A stretch of 64,000 nt of DNA from the NCBI GenBank assembly GCA_964626685.1, contig CAZVJY010000004.1:1-64000 (forward strand), read 5' to 3'. The notes beneath the pieces are model-generated. The model ran no database searches, had not been told where the DNA came from, and saw only the letters and a list, made by a program, of their open reading frames with translations. This DNA comes from RGEC01 sp964626685 (GTDB lineage: Bacteria; Bacteroidota; Bacteroidia; NS11-12g; UBA955). Both the position numbers and the translations under genes were made by a program. Positions 7,934 to 16,526 of the stretch are shown one piece after another. Each line of letters begins with the position of its first letter. Positions within the stretch are counted from its first letter, which is position 1.

Positions 7934-8506
7934 TCAATGAGCAAATCAACGAAAATATGGGCAATAATGGCAGTTTTTTTGCCGCTTTTTATTATGTTTT
8001 CCGCAGGATGTGGCGGAGGTGGTGTCCCGGAGAACAGGGCTGAATGCATCCGCGGCACCGATTCACTGTGGGGATCACTGAAGCAAATCCGGAGCAGATT
8101 CGGTTATAAAATAAACGAAATTGATGAGCGCCGGCATTATATGGACAGCGTTCTTCAATGGCTGAAATTTGCCGAAGGAAGCAAAATATCACCGGAAATG
8201 CGTTCCCAGATATTGCAGTATAGTTCTGTTTACCGTATCTACAAAGGCTATGCGCCCAAATACAAGGAACATGTTCTGAGAGCGGAAGAATTGTTTTATG
8301 AAATCAAGGCGCTCGACAAGCAGGTAAGAAGCGGTGTGTTTGATAGCAACCTGCCCGATTTTGGTAAAGAATACAAGAGAATCAATGCATCTTTGTCCCA
8401 CCTTAAAACGGAGGTGGAGGAGACACTTGGCAAACTAAATGCAGTGGAGCCTACCTACCGCCGCATTGCAGGGCCGGTTGAAGACTTTGCTGAGAATATG
8501 CACTAA
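7925..8506 (+). CDS. Hypothetical lipoprotein, helical
   Basis: A 193-residue protein with a hydrophobic N-terminus ending in FSAGC followed by a glycine run, a plausible but imperfect lipobox (Cys at residue 29, or 25 if translation begins at the ATG at 7937). The mature part is charged and largely alpha-helical, with heptad-like stretches around residues 120-180, so a short coiled coil is likely. I recognise no family. Its start overlaps divergent chrA, and its TAA shares two bases with the TAG of the convergent GSCFA gene. Role unknown. Confidence 0.65.
   Translation: MWHSMSKSTKIWAIMAVFLPLFIMFSAGCGGGGVPENRAECIRGTDSLWGSLKQIRSRFGYKINEIDERRHYMDSVLQWLKFAEGSKISPEMRSQILQYSSVYRIYKGYAPKYKEHVLRAEELFYEIKALDKQVRSGVFDSNLPDFGKEYKRINASLSHLKTEVEETLGKLNAVEPTYRRIAGPVEDFAENMH
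7950..7957 (-). promoter_or_regulatory. Putative -7 element TATTTTCG for chrA
   Basis: On the minus strand TATTTTCG has one mismatch to TAnnTTTG and lies 16 bases before the chrA ATG. It sits inside the coding sequence of the divergent lipoprotein gene. Confidence 0.35.
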
Positions 8507-9486
8507 TTCCATTCGCTGGGCCACGTTTCCTTGTCAGGAAAGGATGCCTTGAGCTTTGCAAGGGCCTCCGAACATTTGTTTCTCCATTCCTCTGCCTCCT
8601 GCGGATTCTGAGATTTAACCCTATGGTTTTTCATGCGAAGCCAAGCACGGGCTTCTTCGAGGTATTGTCGGGCAGATTCGGTAAAGCCGGTTTCACAGAA
8701 GCGCCTGAAAATATATTCAATAGCCCATGCCGTTGGATGTGCCAGATCCTCAGTATAGTAGCGGTGATCGCGCAATTCTTCAGTTTGAATTTCGTAGGAT
8801 GGGAAGTACAGAATATCTTCATGTTCTTCTCTGAGTTCGGCCAGAGCGCTGATGAGGCGACTCTTGCTGATTATATTCTCCTGTATTCCGTCACGCAGGT
8901 GTTTTACCGGGCTAATGGTAAACATAATTTTGATTTTGGGGTTGATCATACGCAGGTAGTAAATGCAATCCCGGTAAGCCTTGCCCGTTTCTGTTTCAGA
9001 GAGAATTCGGGATGTGAATTCATGGCTGGGTATGGTATGGCAATTGCCAACAATCATTTCAGGTTGCCGCATTTGCCAAACTTTGGCCGTGCCCGGAGTA
9101 ATGATGGCTACATCGGTTTTGGTTAGAAATTCATGGGCTGTTTCAATGTTGTGGTTGATTAGGTCAGCGAGTATTTCGGCGCTTTTGTTTCGGAAGCTTC
9201 CATGATGGTGCATGCTGTGAAATTCGCCTACATGATAGGTGAAATCATGGGCGCTGTAGCGATACTCCGAGGCTATTTTTTCAAGGCAAAGCGCGATGCT
9301 GTATGGGTTGAACAGGATGCCAAACGGGTTGTTCAGGCATTCAAATCCGGTGTTTTTCAGTTGGATGAAAATATTTTCAGAAAAGCATGAACCGAGGAAA
9401 AAGATGCGTGAATTGATGTCTGCGATCGGATTGGGTTTTATTGGAAATTCGGTGTTTTGCCTGTTTTTGAAAATTTCAGATGACAT
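8503..9486 (-). CDS. GSCFA-domain protein
   Basis: A 327-residue cytoplasmic protein of the GSCFA family, named for a conserved N-terminal motif seen here as FFLGSCFSENI near residues 29-39, followed by NPFGILFNPYSIA. Later conserved parts include TPGTAKVWQM near 154, FTISPVKHLRDG near 205 and YTEDLAHPTAWAIEYI near 255. The family resembles SGNH hydrolases in fold, and the Ser of GSCF and the Asp/His late in the domain fit such a catalytic set, but the substrate is unknown. No functional partner lies next to it. The last codon overlaps the stop of the convergent lipoprotein gene. Confidence 0.85.
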   Translation of the reverse strand: MSSEIFKNRQNTEFPIKPNPIADINSRIFFLGSCFSENIFIQLKNTGFECLNNPFGILFNPYSIALCLEKIASEYRYSAHDFTYHVGEFHSMHHHGSFRNKSAEILADLINHNIETAHEFLTKTDVAIITPGTAKVWQMRQPEMIVGNCHTIPSHEFTSRILSETETGKAYRDCIYYLRMINPKIKIMFTISPVKHLRDGIQENIISKSRLISALAELREEHEDILYFPSYEIQTEELRDHRYYTEDLAHPTAWAIEYIFRRFCETGFTESARQYLEEARAWLRMKNHRVKSQNPQEAEEWRNKCSEALAKLKASFPDKETWPSEWN

Positions 9487-9521
9487 AGGCGCAAAATACG
9501 CAATTAGGCCTTCTCAGGGAA

Positions 9522-9529
9522 TATATTTG
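9522..9529 (+). promoter_or_regulatory. -7 element TATATTTG, 4 bases before an ATG
   Basis: TATATTTG is followed by CCTC and then the ATG at 9534. Predicted transcripts would begin at or within a base or two of the start codon. Confidence 0.55.
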
Positions 9530-9533
9530 CCTC

Positions 9534-9872
9534 ATGTATCCGGATTTGCGGAAAAAAGAGAATTTACACGTTGTGTTTTGGCTTGTTAAAGACTTCGCCT
9601 GGCTAGCAGATTTTCAGATGCTTGGTATGGGAATGGCCCTGCCTACGGTACTGCTGTCCTACTGGCTCACGTACAAGAGCCGTTCAAACCGCACCGAATT
9701 CTTTCATAACCTGGCCGTGTCATTCTGGATAACAGGGAATTCGATGTGGATGGCCGGAGAATTTTATTTTAACGACACCAAGCGGCATTTAGTGATTCCG
9801 GTGTTTTTGGCCGGTATGGCAATCATTGCCTATTATTACGTTACCGACTACTTAAGCAAAAGGGAGCAATAA
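9534..9872 (+). CDS. Small conserved-looking membrane protein, function unknown
   Basis: A 112-residue protein with three likely membrane segments, around residues 28-45 (MLGMGMALPTVLLSYWL), 62-76 (LAVSFWITGNSMWMAG) and 86-104 (VIPVFLAGMAIIAYYYV). The N-terminus is charged and the C-terminus basic (DYLSKREQ). Aromatic residues cluster at the predicted interfaces. I recognise no family and see no catalytic motif. It sits between the GSCFA gene, which is divergent, and icmF on the same strand, 111 bases downstream. The promoter element 4 bases before the ATG supports it as a real gene. Confidence 0.7.
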   Translation: MYPDLRKKENLHVVFWLVKDFAWLADFQMLGMGMALPTVLLSYWLTYKSRSNRTEFFHNLAVSFWITGNSMWMAGEFYFNDTKRHLVIPVFLAGMAIIAYYYVTDYLSKREQ

Positions 9873-9967
9873 TCTGCTGATTGTTTAACCTACCCCAATT
9901 TTGTTTTAAGTCCGATTGAGTAAGGCCTGAAAGCGAGGGTTTTCAAGCGTAATTTGCAGCTATTGCG

Positions 9968-9975
9968 TAACTTCG
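9968..9975 (+). promoter_or_regulatory. Putative -7 element TAACTTCG for icmF
   Basis: TAACTTCG has one mismatch to TAnnTTTG and ends 8 bases before the ATG at 9984. It favours that ATG over an in-frame TTG at 9954. Confidence 0.35.
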
Positions 9976-9983
9976 CGGACAAT

Positions 9984-12900
9984 ATGTCTGAAGTGCACAT
10001 TTATCAGCCAAAAAACAATGTTCGCATTGTTACAGCGGCAAGCTTGTTCGACGGTCACGATGCTGCTATCAATGTGATGCGCAGAATTATACAGGCAACA
10101 GGTTGTGAAGTGATTCACCTGGGGCATGACCGCAGCGTGCAGGAGGTGGTGGAAACCGCAATTCAGGAAGATGCCCATGCCATTGCGATGACTTCCTATC
10201 AGGGTGGACACAATGAGTATTTCAAATACATGCATGACTTGCTCAAGGAGCGTGGTGCTTCACATATCCGCATTTTCGGTGGTGGTGGCGGTGTAATCCT
10301 GCCTTCAGAAATTAAGGATCTGATGGAATACGGTATTACCCGTATCTACAGTCCCGATGACGGACGTGAAATGGGGCTGCAGGGCATGATTAATGATTTG
10401 GTTGAGCGAAGCGATTACCCTGCAGGTGCTGAAATAACCGGCAATGCGGCACAATTAAACGTCGCTGCGAAAGGACAAATAGCCAATCTGATTTCGGCTG
10501 CCGAAAACCACCCTGAAAAGCACGCCGCAGTATTGTCTCAAATCCGTGAAAAGGCGGCAGGTGTAAAAACCCCGGTTTTGGGTATTACCGGTACCGGCGG
10601 AGCCGGCAAGAGTTCGCTTGTGGATGAACTGGTGCGCCGGTTTCTGACGGATTTTCCAGATAAACACATTGGAATTATCAGTGTAGATCCCAGCAAGCGT
10701 AAAACCGGAGGAGCCCTTCTCGGCGACCGTATTCGCATGAACAGTATTCACAACGATAGGGTGTATATGCGCAGTATGGCAACCCGTCAGGCCAATCTTG
10801 CGCTCAGCGGACATGTTGATGAGGCTGTAAATATCCTTAAAGTGGCAGGATATGACCTCATCGTTGTTGAAACCAGCGGAATCGGGCAGAGCGATACGGA
10901 AATTACCGAACACAGCGATGTTTGTCTGTATGTGATGACACCTGAATACGGCGCAGCTACCCAACTGGAAAAAATTGATATGCTGGATTATGCTGATGTC
11001 GTAGCCCTAAACAAATTTGATAAACGTGGAGCGCTGGATGCCCTGCGGGATGTGCGTAAACAGTTCCAACGCAACCATAAGCTATTTGATAAAGACACCG
11101 ATACCATGCCGGTTTTTGGTACTATCGCAAGTCAGTTTAATGATCCGGGTATGAATACGCTGTATCTGTCGATAATGCAGAACATAGCAGCCAAAACTGC
11201 AGCGCCCTTGCAAAGTCAGTGGAAATCGGCCACGGAAATGAGCGAAAAAATCTTCATCATTCCACCTGCCCGCACCCGCTACCTCAGCGAAATAAGCGAC
11301 AACAGCCGCAATTACGATAAGCACGTAAAGAGACAAAGCGCCATCGCAGATGCCATGTACAGTCTGTGGCGCTCACTAGAAACCCTATCGGGTGTTACAA
11401 TGCCTGTGTCTGTTGGTGCTGAAGTCTTTTTTGCTGCCGTAAAACAGCAGTGTGAAGGCAAGCAAAACTATGATACCCTGAAAGTGCTGATGGCTGAATT
11501 TGATGCACTGAAGCGAAGTCTTGACGGCCATGTTTGGGATATGATTCAGGGCTGGCATGCAGAGGAACAGAAGTATAAAGATGAGCACTATGTGTATTAT
11601 GTGAGGGGTAAGGAAATTCGTGTTCCGAACTATACCAAAAGCCTGAGTCACCTGCAAATCCCAAAAGTTGCCATGCCCAGAATGAACAGTTGGGGCGACA
11701 AGGTGCGTTGGGCGATGCAGGAAAATACGCCAGGCTTTTTTCCCTACACAGCCGGTATCTATCCGTTCAAACGCGAGGGAGAGGATCCCACACGTATGTT
11801 TGCCGGCGAAGGCGGTCCCGAGCGAACCAACAAGCGTTTTCACTATGTGAGTCTGGGAATGCCTGCCAAGCGCCTGAGTACAGCGTTTGACAGTGTTACG
11901 CTATATGGACGTGACCCTGACACACGCCCTGATATTTATGGTAAAATCGGGAATGCAGGTGTGAGCATCTGCTGTCTGGATGATGCCAAAAGGCTATACA
12001 GCGGCTTTAATCTTGCCGATCCTAAAACATCGGTGTCTATGACTATAAACGGTCCTGCTCCCATGATGCTGGCTTTCTTTATGAATGCAGCCATTGATCA
12101 GCAGTGTGAGCTATACATTAAAAAGCAGGGACTTGAAAAAGAGGTTGAAGCGAAAATTGAGGCTATTTATGCGGAAAAAGGGGTTCCAAGACCTACATAC
12201 CACGGGGAACTGCCCGAAGGCAACGACGGTCTCGGACTGATGCTGCTGGGTGTAACCGGCGATCAGGTATTGCCAATGGAAGTGTATGATGAGATTAAGG
12301 CATTTACGCTCAATCAGGTGCGTGGAACCGTGCAGGCGGATATTCTGAAAGAAGATCAGGCACAGAATACCTGTATTTTCAGCACAGAGTTTGCGCTGCG
12401 CCTAATGGGTGATGTGCAGCAGCATTTCATCACCAACAAGGTCAGGAATTTTTACAGCGTTAGCATCTCAGGCTATCACATCGCCGAGGCGGGCGCCAAT
12501 CCCATTACACAGCTCGCATTTACCCTGGCAAATGGTTTTACTTACGTGGAATACTACCTGAGCCGTGGTATGCACATCGATGATTTTGCACCAAATCTGA
12601 GTTTCTTTTTCAGTAACGGAACCGATCCGGAATATGCCGTTATTGGCAGGGTGGCCAGACGCCTTTGGGCAAAAGCCATGAAGCTGAAATACGGTGGCAA
12701 CGAGCGCAGTCAGATGCTGAAATATCATATTCAGACCAGTGGTCGCAGTTTGCATGCACAGGAAATCGACTTTAATGATATTCGTACAACCTTACAGGCA
12801 CTGTATGCTATTTACGATAACTGCAACAGCCTGCATACCAATGCATACGATGAGGCCATAACCACACCTACGGAGGAAAGCGTGCGCCGTGCCATGGCGA

Positions 12901-13421
12901 TTCAGCTGATTATAAATCGTGAGCTGGGACTGGCCAAAAATGAAAATCCCCTGCAGGGAAGCTTTATCATTGAGGAACTTACCGACCTGGTGGAAGAGGC
13001 TGTACTAACTGAATTTGACCGCATCACTGAGCGCGGTGGGGTATTAGGTTCCATGGAAACCATGTATCAGCGCAGTAAAATTCAGGAGGAGAGTTTGTAT
13101 TATGAGACCCTGAAGCATTCAGGGGAATTGCCCATCATTGGTGTAAATACCTTCCTCAGCAGCAAAGGGTCTCCGACGGTTCTGCCACAGGAAGTTATCC
13201 GAAGTACCAAAGAGGAACAAGACCGACAGATTGAAACCGTTAAAAACCTCCATAAAGGCAATGCAGATGCGGCTCAGGCAGCCTTGAAAGCCATTCAGGA
13301 AACGGCGGTGCAAAACGGAAATGTCTTTGAGAAGCTGATGGAAGCGGCCAAGGTTTGCACACTGGGGCAAATCACGCAGGCTCTGTTTGAAGTAGGCGGT
13401 CAGTACCGAAGGAATATGTAA
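9984..13421 (+). CDS. icmF: Fused isobutyryl-CoA mutase IcmF (B12 domain, G-protein chaperone, mutase)
   Basis: A 1145-residue adenosylcobalamin enzyme that interconverts isobutyryl-CoA and n-butyryl-CoA (some members also pivalyl-CoA or isovaleryl-CoA) and carries its own repair chaperone. The order is: cobalamin-binding domain (residues about 10-140) with FDGHDAAINVM supplying the lower-ligand His; MeaB-like GTPase (about 190-430) with P-loop GITGTGGAGKSSL and ALNKFDKRG; then the TIM-barrel mutase (about 560-1110) with YHIAEAGANPITQLAFTLAN and YHIQTSGRSLHAQE. The domain order and the NSLHTNAYDEAITTPTEES stretch fit IcmF rather than methylmalonyl-CoA mutase. The Asp-x-His-x-x-Gly motif has Ala for Gly. 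The ATG at 9984 is preferred over an upstream TTG. Confidence 0.9.
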   Translation: MSEVHIYQPKNNVRIVTAASLFDGHDAAINVMRRIIQATGCEVIHLGHDRSVQEVVETAIQEDAHAIAMTSYQGGHNEYFKYMHDLLKERGASHIRIFGGGGGVILPSEIKDLMEYGITRIYSPDDGREMGLQGMINDLVERSDYPAGAEITGNAAQLNVAAKGQIANLISAAENHPEKHAAVLSQIREKAAGVKTPVLGITGTGGAGKSSLVDELVRRFLTDFPDKHIGIISVDPSKRKTGGALLGDRIRMNSIHNDRVYMRSMATRQANLALSGHVDEAVNILKVAGYDLIVVETSGIGQSDTEITEHSDVCLYVMTPEYGAATQLEKIDMLDYADVVALNKFDKRGALDALRDVRKQFQRNHKLFDKDTDTMPVFGTIASQFNDPGMNTLYLSIMQNIAAKTAAPLQSQWKSATEMSEKIFIIPPARTRYLSEISDNSRNYDKHVKRQSAIADAMYSLWRSLETLSGVTMPVSVGAEVFFAAVKQQCEGKQNYDTLKVLMAEFDALKRSLDGHVWDMIQGWHAEEQKYKDEHYVYYVRGKEIRVPNYTKSLSHLQIPKVAMPRMNSWGDKVRWAMQENTPGFFPYTAGIYPFKREGEDPTRMFAGEGGPERTNKRFHYVSLGMPAKRLSTAFDSVTLYGRDPDTRPDIYGKIGNAGVSICCLDDAKRLYSGFNLADPKTSVSMTINGPAPMMLAFFMNAAIDQQCELYIKKQGLEKEVEAKIEAIYAEKGVPRPTYHGELPEGNDGLGLMLLGVTGDQVLPMEVYDEIKAFTLNQVRGTVQADILKEDQAQNTCIFSTEFALRLMGDVQQHFITNKVRNFYSVSISGYHIAEAGANPITQLAFTLANGFTYVEYYLSRGMHIDDFAPNLSFFFSNGTDPEYAVIGRVARRLWAKAMKLKYGGNERSQMLKYHIQTSGRSLHAQEIDFNDIRTTLQALYAIYDNCNSLHTNAYDEAITTPTEESVRRAMAIQLIINRELGLAKNENPLQGSFIIEELTDLVEEAVLTEFDRITERGGVLGSMETMYQRSKIQEESLYYETLKHSGELPIIGVNTFLSSKGSPTVLPQEVIRSTKEEQDRQIETVKNLHKGNADAAQAALKAIQETAVQNGNVFEKLMEAAKVCTLGQITQALFEVGGQYRRNM

Positions 13422-13495
13422 TTCCGCTTTGCTGTTCCTTCTGAAAAATTACCGGGATTAATGTATCTTCGGCCTTATTTTTAATTTTTCATGTT

Positions 13496-15673
13496 ATGAG
13501 TGATTTTATGTTTGATTTAGCTTCTGAATTTATTTCGTCCACCCGCGCCCACATTTATTTATCCGGAAAAGCGGGTACCGGAAAGACTACCTTTTTAAAA
13601 ACCGTTGTGCCTTCCTGCGGAAAAAGGTATGTGGTTGCAGCGCCAACCGGTGTTGCGGCCATCAATGCTGGCGGTGTTACCCTGCATTCTTTGTTTGGTC
13701 TGCCCACTAAGGCGTTTATTCCATCTGCAGATTCTGTTGATCCCAATCTTGCCAATAATACTCTTATGATGATGCGGCATTTTCGCTATCCGGCCCAAAA
13801 GCTGGAACTGCTGCGGGAACTGGAACTGCTGGTGATTGATGAAGTGAGTATGGTGCGCATGGATATTCTGGATGCGATTGATCTGTCGCTAAGAACAGTT
13901 AGAAGAAATGCAGAACCCTTCGGCGGAGTGCAGTTGCTGCTGATTGGCGATTTATACCAGCTGGCGCCTGTGGTGAAGGAGGATGAAGCGGGACTGCTGG
14001 GGCAATATTACGGAGGCCGTTATTTCTTCGATTCCCACGCCTACAAGAAAATAAATCCTGTGCAACTGGAGCTGGAAACCGTTCATAGACAAACCGACCG
14101 GCAGTTTGTTGGTTTACTTAACCGCATCAGGCATGCTGAATTTGACCGTGACGATTACGAAACCCTCATGCAATATTATCAGCCGGATTTTCAGCCGGAA
14201 AAGGAGGCAGGCTTCGTTACACTCACCACCCACAATGCCACGGCCGATCGCATGAATGAAGAGGCGCTGAAAAAACTGGAGGGTGAGGAAAAATACCTGA
14301 TTGCCAAAATTCACAAGGATTTTCCTGAAAACCTGTATCCCACTGAAAGTGCTTTGCGGGTGAAAATAGGGGCTCAGGTTATGTTTGTTAAAAACGACAC
14401 CTCATCCGAAAAGCAATATTTTAATGGTAAAATCGGGGTTATTCATAAAATTGAGGAGGCACACATTGAGGTGCAGTTTCAGGAAACGGCTGAGATTATT
14501 AAGGTAAAGCCCGAAACGTGGGAGAATAAAAGATATGCACTTAGCAAAGCCGGAGACAAACTGGACGAGGAAATTCTCGGCAGTTTTGTGCAGTATCCCA
14601 TTCGCCTGGCATGGGCGATAACCATACACAAAAGCCAGGGATTGAGCTTTGATAAAGCGGTGATTGATGCCGGAAAGTCTTTTGCTCCGGGTCAGGTTTA
14701 TGTGGCACTCAGCCGATGCCGCAGTATGGATGGGCTGGTGTTGAAAAGCGAAATCACCTCGCGCAGCATTCAGTGTGATGCACGTATCGTAGAATTCAGT
14801 GCCATCAGACCCGGGCGCGCTGCACTTGAAGACCGCCTGTGGCAGGAACAGCAAGCCTATGTAAGGGCTAGGCTGCTCAAAGTTTTCAATTTCGAAGAAC
14901 CGCTTTTTCAAATGCAGGGCTGGCGCGATGAAAACAGGGAACTGTCATCGGCTTTGCCAAAAGAAATATTTGAAAAAACGGATAACTGTTCTGCTGAACT
15001 CATGGGAATAGAGGAAGTTGCACTTCGTTTTCGCAGCGAGATTATGCAGATTTTTCCCAATGATTTTGAAGACGAACAGCAGGTAGCAAAACTGGCAGAC
15101 CGTATAACAAAAGGAGCAGATTATTTTGCCCAACAGTTGCACAGCAGGGTATTATTGCCGCTGACATCACTGCATCAGTCTCTTTCTGTTCGGTCTCGCG
15201 TAAAGAAGTATTTCGAGAAAGCGGATACGTTGCTGGAACGATTATGGTTTAGCCTGAACAACCTGTATGGCATGCGCCTTAATGGAGCTTCACTTTACAC
15301 GGGAGATAAAAAGATCGTTCGCGAGCCCTCGGGAACGCCCGCCAAAGCAGATCCAAAACCGGGTAAAACACCCAAAGGCGAATCACAGGAGGTGACGCTG
15401 CAGCTGCACCGAGAGGGACACTCTATTGACGAAATAGCGCAAATGCGGGGCATTACACCGGGAACGGTAGAAACCCATCTGGGTCATTGCATTGCTACTG
15501 GTAAATTGTCATTGGATGAATTGCTTTCCCCCGAACAGATTCATGAAATAACCGAGGCCATGGAGAAGGCTCCTGAACCAAGCCTGTCGTCGGTGAAAAG
15601 TTTACTGGACGACAGTTATAGCTTTGGAATGCTGCGTTGGGTAACCCAAAGCCGTGCTCATGAAAAAAACTGA
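13496..15673 (+). CDS. PIF1/RecD-like superfamily 1 helicase with C-terminal HTH domain
   Basis: A 725-residue ATP-dependent DNA helicase. The N-terminal PIF1-like AAA core shows Walker A GKAGTGKTTFLKTV near residue 24, AAPTGVAAINAGGVTLHSLF (motif Ia region), Walker B LLVIDEVSMVRMD near 113, LLIGDLYQLAPV and the C-terminal motifs YPIRLAWAITIHKSQGLSFD and GQVYVALSRCR. After about residue 470 there is a helical region and, near 625-690, a winged-helix/HTH_40-like domain (LHREGHSIDEIAQMRGITPG) as in RecQ-related and Bacteroidota helicases. It likely unwinds structured or G-rich DNA; the physiological substrate is unknown. The stop overlaps the start of gluQ by 14 bases, so the two are co-transcribed. 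Confidence 0.87.
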   Translation: MSDFMFDLASEFISSTRAHIYLSGKAGTGKTTFLKTVVPSCGKRYVVAAPTGVAAINAGGVTLHSLFGLPTKAFIPSADSVDPNLANNTLMMMRHFRYPAQKLELLRELELLVIDEVSMVRMDILDAIDLSLRTVRRNAEPFGGVQLLLIGDLYQLAPVVKEDEAGLLGQYYGGRYFFDSHAYKKINPVQLELETVHRQTDRQFVGLLNRIRHAEFDRDDYETLMQYYQPDFQPEKEAGFVTLTTHNATADRMNEEALKKLEGEEKYLIAKIHKDFPENLYPTESALRVKIGAQVMFVKNDTSSEKQYFNGKIGVIHKIEEAHIEVQFQETAEIIKVKPETWENKRYALSKAGDKLDEEILGSFVQYPIRLAWAITIHKSQGLSFDKAVIDAGKSFAPGQVYVALSRCRSMDGLVLKSEITSRSIQCDARIVEFSAIRPGRAALEDRLWQEQQAYVRARLLKVFNFEEPLFQMQGWRDENRELSSALPKEIFEKTDNCSAELMGIEEVALRFRSEIMQIFPNDFEDEQQVAKLADRITKGADYFAQQLHSRVLLPLTSLHQSLSVRSRVKKYFEKADTLLERLWFSLNNLYGMRLNGASLYTGDKKIVREPSGTPAKADPKPGKTPKGESQEVTLQLHREGHSIDEIAQMRGITPGTVETHLGHCIATGKLSLDELLSPEQIHEITEAMEKAPEPSLSSVKSLLDDSYSFGMLRWVTQSRAHEKN

Positions 15674-16487
15674 AATCATTACCCGGCTGGCTCCCACCCC
15701 AAGTGGCTATCTGCACCGCGGCAATTATTATAATTTCTTGCTGAACTGGCTTTTTGCCCGACAACAGGGCGGAAAGGTTTTCTTGCGCCTGGATGATCTG
15801 GATTCGGACAGGGTAAAACCGGAGTTTGTGGAAGCTGTTTTCAGAGATTTGGATGCCCTGGGATTGGATTGGGATATTGGGCCATTCGGACCAGATGATT
15901 TTTACCGGAAATGGTCACAAAAACACCGTACCGACCGGTATGTTGAATTGATAAGACGTATATCAGAAAAGGGTTTTACGTATGTGTGTAATTGCAGCCG
16001 AAAATCGTTGGCAGAACAGGGTGTTTCGGGTGAATATCCCGGCGTTTGCCGAAAAAAAAACTTGGTTTTTCAGCAGGATTCCACAGCCATTCGATTCAAC
16101 CGTAGCTCATTTGGTTTTGATGATGGTGATCCGGTTATTCTCAGAAAAGAGGGTATTCCTGCATATCATATTGGCAGTATTTGCGATGATATTGATTTTA
16201 ATGTTTCTCATGTTTTTCGGGGTAATGATTTGAAAGATTCAACCCAGGTACAAAAAGAAATTGCAAAGAGTGCCGGTATGGCTGCATATGATACAATTCA
16301 GTTTTATCACCATGAATTATTGCTGGATAAGGAGGGTCAAAAATTATCCAAATCCAATGGTAATGCAGCGAACGATCAACCTGGTTTTATCATCACTGAA
16401 TTTGCTCAGTGGGCTGGTTTTCAGATCCCCACAGGGGCTAACCTTAAAATTCAGGATTTACTCGATTTTCCATTGTCAATAATTTGA
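15660..16487 (+). CDS. gluQ: Glutamyl-Q tRNA(Asp) synthetase (GluQ-RS-like)
   Basis: A 275-residue stand-alone glutamyl-tRNA synthetase catalytic core. It would attach glutamate to queuosine at position 34 of tRNA-Asp rather than charge tRNA-Glu. The HIGH-like motif is APTPSGYLHRGN near residue 12 and the KMSKS-like motif is QKLSKSNG near 226. Between them, CNCSRK and YPGVCR form the zinc-binding knuckle found in GluQ-RS. The protein ends after the catalytic domain; the anticodon-binding domain of GltX is absent, which is the main reason for the call. The ATG at 15660 lies within the end of the helicase gene (14-base overlap). A frame start 6 bases earlier is possible but less likely. Confidence 0.8.
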   Translation: MKKTEIITRLAPTPSGYLHRGNYYNFLLNWLFARQQGGKVFLRLDDLDSDRVKPEFVEAVFRDLDALGLDWDIGPFGPDDFYRKWSQKHRTDRYVELIRRISEKGFTYVCNCSRKSLAEQGVSGEYPGVCRKKNLVFQQDSTAIRFNRSSFGFDDGDPVILRKEGIPAYHIGSICDDIDFNVSHVFRGNDLKDSTQVQKEIAKSAGMAAYDTIQFYHHELLLDKEGQKLSKSNGNAANDQPGFIITEFAQWAGFQIPTGANLKIQDLLDFPLSII

Positions 16488-16511
16488 GGAAATCCGCTAC
16501 TGCTCAGATGG

Positions 16512-16519
16512 TATTTTCG
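16512..16519 (+). promoter_or_regulatory. Putative -7 element TATTTTCG for tex
   Basis: TATTTTCG has one mismatch to TAnnTTTG and ends 7 bases before the tex ATG, in the 39-base gap after gluQ. Confidence 0.35.
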
Positions 16520-16526
16520 TAACTTT

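Noticed and set aside
9984..13421. Methylmalonyl-CoA mutase large subunit
   Set aside because: The N-terminal B12 domain plus internal G-protein domain and the order of domains fit fused IcmF instead.
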